This document shows, piece by piece, positions 60,309 through 64,000 of a stretch of DNA of 64,000 bases. The position numbers were made by a program, and so were the translations under genes. Numbering within the stretch: position 1 is the stretch's first letter; the number at the start of each line of letters is the position of its first letter. The notes beneath the pieces are model-generated. The model was given only the letters and a program-made list of their open reading frames with translations. It was not told the DNA's origin and ran no database searches. This DNA is from Flavobacterium sp. SH_e (GTDB lineage Bacteria > Bacteroidota > Bacteroidia > Flavobacteriales > Flavobacteriaceae): contig NZ_JAOVZN010000005.1 of the NCBI RefSeq assembly GCF_025717045.1, positions 496,001 through 560,000 of the forward strand, given 5' to 3'.

Positions 60309-60611
60309 AGCTGTAAAAATAAGACTTTTTTTTAAATTATTCAGAACTGCATAATAATTGAAATCATTAAAAAGAAAGTCATTGTAATGATCTGAATATT
60401 ATTTTAATAGCTTTTTTTATTTTCTAAAAAAATTTTGTTGGAGGTAAGAAAATTTCGTTAACTTTAACAATAATTAACAATTTTTTAAGTCCCAAATTTT
60501 AACCCAAAAAAAACTTTTTCTATAAGCCAAAAAAATAAACAGAGATTTCTTTAAGCACACATTAGTACAATTTATTTTTCACAGTTTAATTAATTTTAAA
60601 TACTCTAATCA
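60309..60611. other. Divergent AT-rich control region of the metal operon
   Basis: 303 very AT-rich bases between DUF6660 (leftward) and an outer-membrane protein gene (rightward). I found no exact TAnnTTTG word at a useful distance and no clear palindrome; the metal-responsive operator, if here, was not recognised. Confidence 0.55.
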
Positions 60612-61733
60612 ATGAAATGTAAGACACTAATATCAGCCTCTTTATTATTTTTCAGCATCCAAATTTTCGGTCAAGTTTATACCGATAAAATCGTAGGAGA
60701 AAAAAATCAAACGTTAAAAGACAGCCTTAAAACAGAAGAATACCCGTATGCCCTTCCTATCTGGGGAGAAAAAGTAGCTCAAAAAGGATATAAACTTCCT
60801 TATTCTGCTGGGGTTTCTGTTAATTATTTTTGGCAGGAATCTGAAATTGTCATTAATGATTTAAATATTGGTTTTAATCATGGACCACAATATAACTTAG
60901 ATGAAATTGTACGATTTGACAAATCAACGGTTGAAGCTGGTGCGCTCACTATCAGACCTGATATATGGCTGCTTCCCTTTTTAAATATTTATGGAATTTT
61001 TGGAAAAGCCAAAACAGCAACAAAAATTAATGCTGGTATTTGGGTACCAGACGCAGACAACAATTGGTCTGAAATTGCAAATTTCAGCACCAAAGCAAAT
61101 TTTGATGCTACTACTTTTGGTCTTGGTATGACACCTACAATTGGTATTGGCGGCGGCTGGTTAGCTCTGGATATGAACATGGCCTGGACTGATATTAGTT
61201 CGCTAGATAAACCTGCTTTTTCCTATGTTTTTGGTCCGAGATTAGGAAAAACATTCAAATTCAATAAACCAGACACAAATATAGCGGTTTGGGTTGGAGG
61301 TTTCAGAGTTCATATTTCTGGAGATACTAATGGAGATTTGCCTTTATCTGATTTTATTGATCTAAGCAGTGCTCAGGCTAAAGTGGACAGCGGACTTCAA
61401 AAAGTATCAGACAATCAAACAAAAGTAGATAACTGGTGGGATGGCTTAACACCCGCTGAACAAAAAAATCCCGTTAATATAGCTAAACATAATACTGCCG
61501 ACAGAGCTTTAGAAAGAGCAGGAACATTCCTCGCAACTCTGGACGGAGCATTAAGCACAGCCTCAGATTCATCTGTTCAATATTCCCTTCAAAAAAGACC
61601 AAAAGACATGTGGAACTTTATCATAGGGTCGCAATATCAATTCAGTAAACATGTAATGTTTCGTGCAGAATGTGGTTTCTTAGGAACTCGTACACAAATA
61701 TTAGGCAGTCTTCAGTACCGTTTTGGACTTTAA
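60612..61733 (+). CDS. Outer membrane beta-barrel protein with coiled insert, unknown
   Basis: A 373-residue exported protein (leader ends IQIFGQVY). Alternating hydrophobic strands (AGVSVNYFWQESEIVINDLN, GIGGGWLALDMNMAWTDIS, IAVWVGGFRVHISGD) and the terminal strand ILGSLQYRFGL, ending on an aromatic-hydrophobic pair, indicate a barrel of about 12 strands. A helical, charged insert at about 250-315 (DLSSAQAKVDSGLQKVSDNQ ... TADRALERAGTFLATLDGAL) would protrude from it. No family name known. It is probably co-transcribed with the next barrel gene, 12 bases downstream. Confidence 0.72.
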   Translation: MKCKTLISASLLFFSIQIFGQVYTDKIVGEKNQTLKDSLKTEEYPYALPIWGEKVAQKGYKLPYSAGVSVNYFWQESEIVINDLNIGFNHGPQYNLDEIVRFDKSTVEAGALTIRPDIWLLPFLNIYGIFGKAKTATKINAGIWVPDADNNWSEIANFSTKANFDATTFGLGMTPTIGIGGGWLALDMNMAWTDISSLDKPAFSYVFGPRLGKTFKFNKPDTNIAVWVGGFRVHISGDTNGDLPLSDFIDLSSAQAKVDSGLQKVSDNQTKVDNWWDGLTPAEQKNPVNIAKHNTADRALERAGTFLATLDGALSTASDSSVQYSLQKRPKDMWNFIIGSQYQFSKHVMFRAECGFLGTRTQILGSLQYRFGL

Positions 61734-61745
61734 TTTAGAAATCAT

Positions 61746-62510
61746 ATGAAAAAAGGTTTTCTAATCCTTATCACTTTCTTTTGTATTACTTCCGCACAAT
61801 CCCAAGTCTTGATTTCCTTAATATTTGGAGACAAACTCAATTCAGAGTTTTTAGAATTTGGTCTTGAAGGCGGTGTTAATTTTTCTACCATTTCAAATAT
61901 GGGATCTTCTGCCACAAATCCTGGATTTAATCTTGGATTTTATTTCGACATTAGATCTAAGAAAAATCCAGCCTGGATGATTAATACTGGTGTTATTGTA
62001 AAATCGCCAATGGGAGCTCAGGATATTCCTGTTTATTCTCTAAACGATGAAAATCTGGATAATACTTTTGCGGGCGGAAGCGTAAATCGTGAAATTCGTT
62101 ATTTTAATGTCCCAATATTAATTAAATATCAATTTAAAAATAATATTTATCTCAAAACGGGACCTCAATTTGGTCTTCTTGCCAAGGCTTTTGATGAGTT
62201 TAAAAACGAAATAAATAATGACGATGTTATTTACAAAAAAAATATTCGAGATCAGATTCATGTAATTGATGCCGGACTTGCATTTGGAGCAGGATACCAT
62301 CTTAATGTTGGAAACGGATTAAATTTTACCGTTCAATATTACTACGGATTAGTAACTGTCATGAAAGGTGACGGTCCAAATAACCAATACAACAGATCTT
62401 GGTACATTACTGCGGGAATTCCTATTGGTAAAGGAAAAGCGGCACAAAAAAGAGCCGAAAAAGAAGCTGAATTGAATAAAGTCGTTCTTCCTGAAGACGA
62501 GAAAAATTAA
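61746..62510 (+). CDS. PorT-like outer membrane beta-barrel protein
   Basis: A 254-residue exported protein (leader ends ITSAQSQ). The pattern EFGLEGGVNFSTISNMGSSA, FNLGFYFDIRSKKNPAWMI, FNVPILIKYQFKNNIYLKTG and GAGYHLNVGNGLNFTVQYYY fits the outer-membrane protein beta-barrel (PorT family) group. Unusually, the last strand is followed by a charged tail (KAAQKRAEKEAELNKVVLPE) that would extend into the periplasm. It lies 12 bases after the previous gene. Function unknown. Confidence 0.78.
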   Translation: MKKGFLILITFFCITSAQSQVLISLIFGDKLNSEFLEFGLEGGVNFSTISNMGSSATNPGFNLGFYFDIRSKKNPAWMINTGVIVKSPMGAQDIPVYSLNDENLDNTFAGGSVNREIRYFNVPILIKYQFKNNIYLKTGPQFGLLAKAFDEFKNEINNDDVIYKKNIRDQIHVIDAGLAFGAGYHLNVGNGLNFTVQYYYGLVTVMKGDGPNNQYNRSWYITAGIPIGKGKAAQKRAEKEAELNKVVLPEDEKN

Positions 62511-62533
62511 GGGATTGAAGATTTTAGATTGAG

Positions 62534-62580
62534 GATTAATGATTTTTGATTTCTTCATCTGAAATCAAAAATCGTTAATC
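62534..62580. terminator. Bidirectional terminator between barrel and cheB genes
   Basis: 20-base arms (62534-62553 and 62561-62580) with one wobble and a 7-base loop, next to the cheB stop at 62582. It serves both converging units. Confidence 0.82.
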
Positions 62581-62581
62581 A

Positions 62582-63172
62582 TTAATCAACAATATTAATT
62601 TCTTTTATAAACTCTAGAATCTCCTCTGTTTTTAAAATAAAATCAGGAGTTGTATTCAAAATAGCATTATTTGGCATAAAAGGCATATCTGCAGAAAGCG
62701 GGTTTTGCACTACAATGATTCCGCCAGCTGCTTGAATTGCTTTTAAACCAACTGTTCCATCCGAATTGGAACCAGAAAGTAGAATTCCGATCAAATGACT
62801 TGTATATATTTCAGCAGCAGACTCAAATGAGACGTCAATACTGGGTCTGCTATAATTTATTTTTTCTGAGGTGTCTAAAGATAAAGTTTCGTCTTTTTCA
62901 AATAATAAATGATAATTAGAAGGTGCAATGTAAATGAATCCAGCTTCGAGTTTTACTTTATCTTCTACTTCTTTTACTGCTACTTTTGATTTTAAAGCAA
63001 TCAAATCTTCTAAGGTTTGTTCGTCTGTATTTTTTCTGTGAACAACAATTACAATAGCAAAAGAAATTGGTTTTTCTACAAATGGCAAAATCTGTAATAA
63101 TGCCTGCAAACTTCCTGCTGAACCTCCTATTATAACTACTTTACAATCTTTTATTCTTTTATTTTCCTCCAT
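62582..63172 (-). CDS. CheB-type protein-glutamate methylesterase, domain alone
   Basis: A 196-residue protein comprising only the catalytic CheB domain: Ser18 in IIGGSAGSLQALL, His45 in VIVVHRKNTDEQ, and an Asp near 139 in LLSGSNSDGTVGLKAIQAAG. There is no N-terminal receiver, so phosphorylation cannot control it in the usual way. It would demethylate glutamates on a receptor-like protein. The gene overlaps cheR by 22 bases. Flavobacteria lack flagella, so the pair most likely serves a hybrid histidine-kinase system rather than classical chemotaxis. Confidence 0.9.
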   Translation of the reverse strand: MEENKRIKDCKVVIIGGSAGSLQALLQILPFVEKPISFAIVIVVHRKNTDEQTLEDLIALKSKVAVKEVEDKVKLEAGFIYIAPSNYHLLFEKDETLSLDTSEKINYSRPSIDVSFESAAEIYTSHLIGILLSGSNSDGTVGLKAIQAAGGIIVVQNPLSADMPFMPNNAILNTTPDFILKTEEILEFIKEINIVD

Positions 63173-63963
63173 ATTTTCTCTTTAGCAAATTGTTTGTATT
63201 TGGTTTGAGATATAGAATATTTTATAGTTTCTTTTGTTCCCAGAGCTAAAAATCCTAGAACAGCCAAGCTGTCATCAAATAAATTAACAACTCTTTTTTG
63301 CAAATTATTATCAAAATATATTAAAACGTTTCGGCATAAAATCAGGTCAAACTCATTGAAAGAATTGTCTGAAACTAGATTATGCTGTGAGAAAACCATT
63401 TTCTCTGAAAGATTGTCATTAAACTTTGCAAAACCATAATTCGCAATATAATAATCTGAAAAATCTTGCTGTCCTCCCGAATCTCGATAATTATCTGCGT
63501 AATCTTTTATCATACGCAACGGAAAAATACCGCTTTTTGCCGTTTCTAAAACCGATGCATTTATATCAGTTGCATATAATATTGATTTATGAAGCAAACC
63601 AGCTTCTTTTAGCATAATTGCCATAGAATATACTTCTTCTCCAGTAGAACATCCTGCATGCCAAATTCTTATAAAAGGTTTCGTTCCTAATAGCGGGAGA
63701 ACTTCTTTTCGAAGCGTGAGATAAAAAGAGGGATCACGAAACATCTCGGTTACATTTACCGTAATTTCGTCAATCATTCTTTTGCAATATTCTGGATCTG
63801 TGCGGACTTTAGATAAAAAATCATGAAAATGCTTAAATCCATCTAAATAAAAAACCCTGCTTACACGTCTTTTAAGTGAAGCTCTGGAATAACTTCCAAA
63901 ATCAAAACCATAATATTCGTAAACATCATTTATAAGAGTTTCTAATTCAATATCTTCAATCAT
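63151..63963 (-). CDS. CheR-type methyltransferase
   Basis: A 270-residue protein. The N-terminal helical CheR domain (LINDVYEYYGFDFGSYSRAS, LKRRVSRVF) is followed by the SAM-binding domain: TEMFRDPSFYLTLR, RIWHAGCSTGEEVYSMAIML with the glycine loop, ILYATDINASVLETAKSGIF, and FDLILCRNVLIYFDNNLQ. It methylates receptor glutamates using S-adenosylmethionine. It overlaps cheB at its 3' end and is 7 bases from the end of another frame upstream, so it belongs to a longer signalling operon leaving the window. Confidence 0.93.
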   Translation of the reverse strand: MIEDIELETLINDVYEYYGFDFGSYSRASLKRRVSRVFYLDGFKHFHDFLSKVRTDPEYCKRMIDEITVNVTEMFRDPSFYLTLRKEVLPLLGTKPFIRIWHAGCSTGEEVYSMAIMLKEAGLLHKSILYATDINASVLETAKSGIFPLRMIKDYADNYRDSGGQQDFSDYYIANYGFAKFNDNLSEKMVFSQHNLVSDNSFNEFDLILCRNVLIYFDNNLQKRVVNLFDDSLAVLGFLALGTKETIKYSISQTKYKQFAKEKIWRKIKE

Positions 63964-63970
63964 AATTCAT

Positions 63971-64000
63971 TTAAATTTCTTCCAAAATCTGAAGTAATTT
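63971..64000 (-). CDS. Possible 3' end of an upstream signalling gene
   Basis: On the minus strand, nine codons (KLLQILEEI) and a TAA enter from beyond the window, 7 bases before the cheR start. The spacing fits an operon partner such as a hybrid kinase or response regulator, but so short a piece proves nothing. Confidence 0.35.
   Translation of the reverse strand, partial: KLLQILEEI

Noticed and set aside
1..64000. tRNA, rRNA, prophage, integrase or insertion-sequence transposase
   Set aside because: No reading frame with transposase or integrase motifs and no recognisable tRNA or rRNA sequence was found; the repeats present are non-coding.

Overview
The window is chromosomal DNA of a Bacteroidota bacterium, most likely a Flavobacterium. 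The supporting signs are: low G+C by eye; a PorP/SprF-OmpA pair; two SusC/SusD pairs; a periplasmic-sensor hybrid two-component regulator; an ECF sigma/FecR/TonB-transducer cassette; absence of clear Shine-Dalgarno sequences; and several promoters of the Bacteroidetes -33 TTTG / -7 TAnnTTTG type. No rRNA, tRNA, CRISPR array, prophage or transposase gene was seen.

Layout. 1-2008: the last codons of a PorP/SprF protein followed by an OmpA-family lipoprotein-type partner (gliding/type IX secretion context). 2119-2568: a FabZ-like hotdog dehydratase. 2691-19876: a polysaccharide utilization locus. SusC, SusD, a GH5-like enzyme, a GH43-like enzyme, GH2, GH43 (exo-arabinofuranosidase type), aldose 1-epimerase and another GH43 all read leftward, and a divergent hybrid two-component sensor (HTCS) controls them. 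The enzyme set points to an arabinose- and probably galactose-containing plant glycan. 19942-31939: small housekeeping and stress genes (two GNATs, two DoxX, a quinone-oxidoreductase-like dehydrogenase, TauE/SafE with DUF1634, a luciferase-like monooxygenase, a siderophore-type TonB receptor, a thiolase, and an azoreductase/HxlR divergent pair with an obvious operator palindrome). 32086-36043: a second-type succinate dehydrogenase/fumarate reductase A+B pair without a membrane anchor gene, and a DapB-like protein lacking the usual His-His pair. 37905-47305: ECF sigma, FecR, STN-type SusC, SusD, lipoprotein and di-heme cytochrome c peroxidase in one run. 47387-49466: three AT-rich unknown genes (one DUF4375-like). 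51834-60308: a heavy-metal efflux operon (DUF6660, CzcA, CzcC, CzcB, Zn/Cd P-type ATPase). 60612-64000: two outer-membrane barrel proteins, then CheB and CheR of a non-flagellar signalling module.

The most unusual layer is not a gene family but repeats. At least eight kinds of inverted-repeat elements, about 50-240 bp, occupy gene boundaries. One kind (CGCAAAG-rich, ends AACCGCAAAG/CTTTGCGGTT) has been taken into coding sequence in the metal-efflux operon. One copy encodes the signal peptide of CzcB. Another straddles the czcA/czcC junction, supplying the CzcA C-terminus and stop codon and part of the CzcC leader. Such recruitment of a nominally intergenic repeat into lipoprotein and secretory leaders is the observation here most worth testing.
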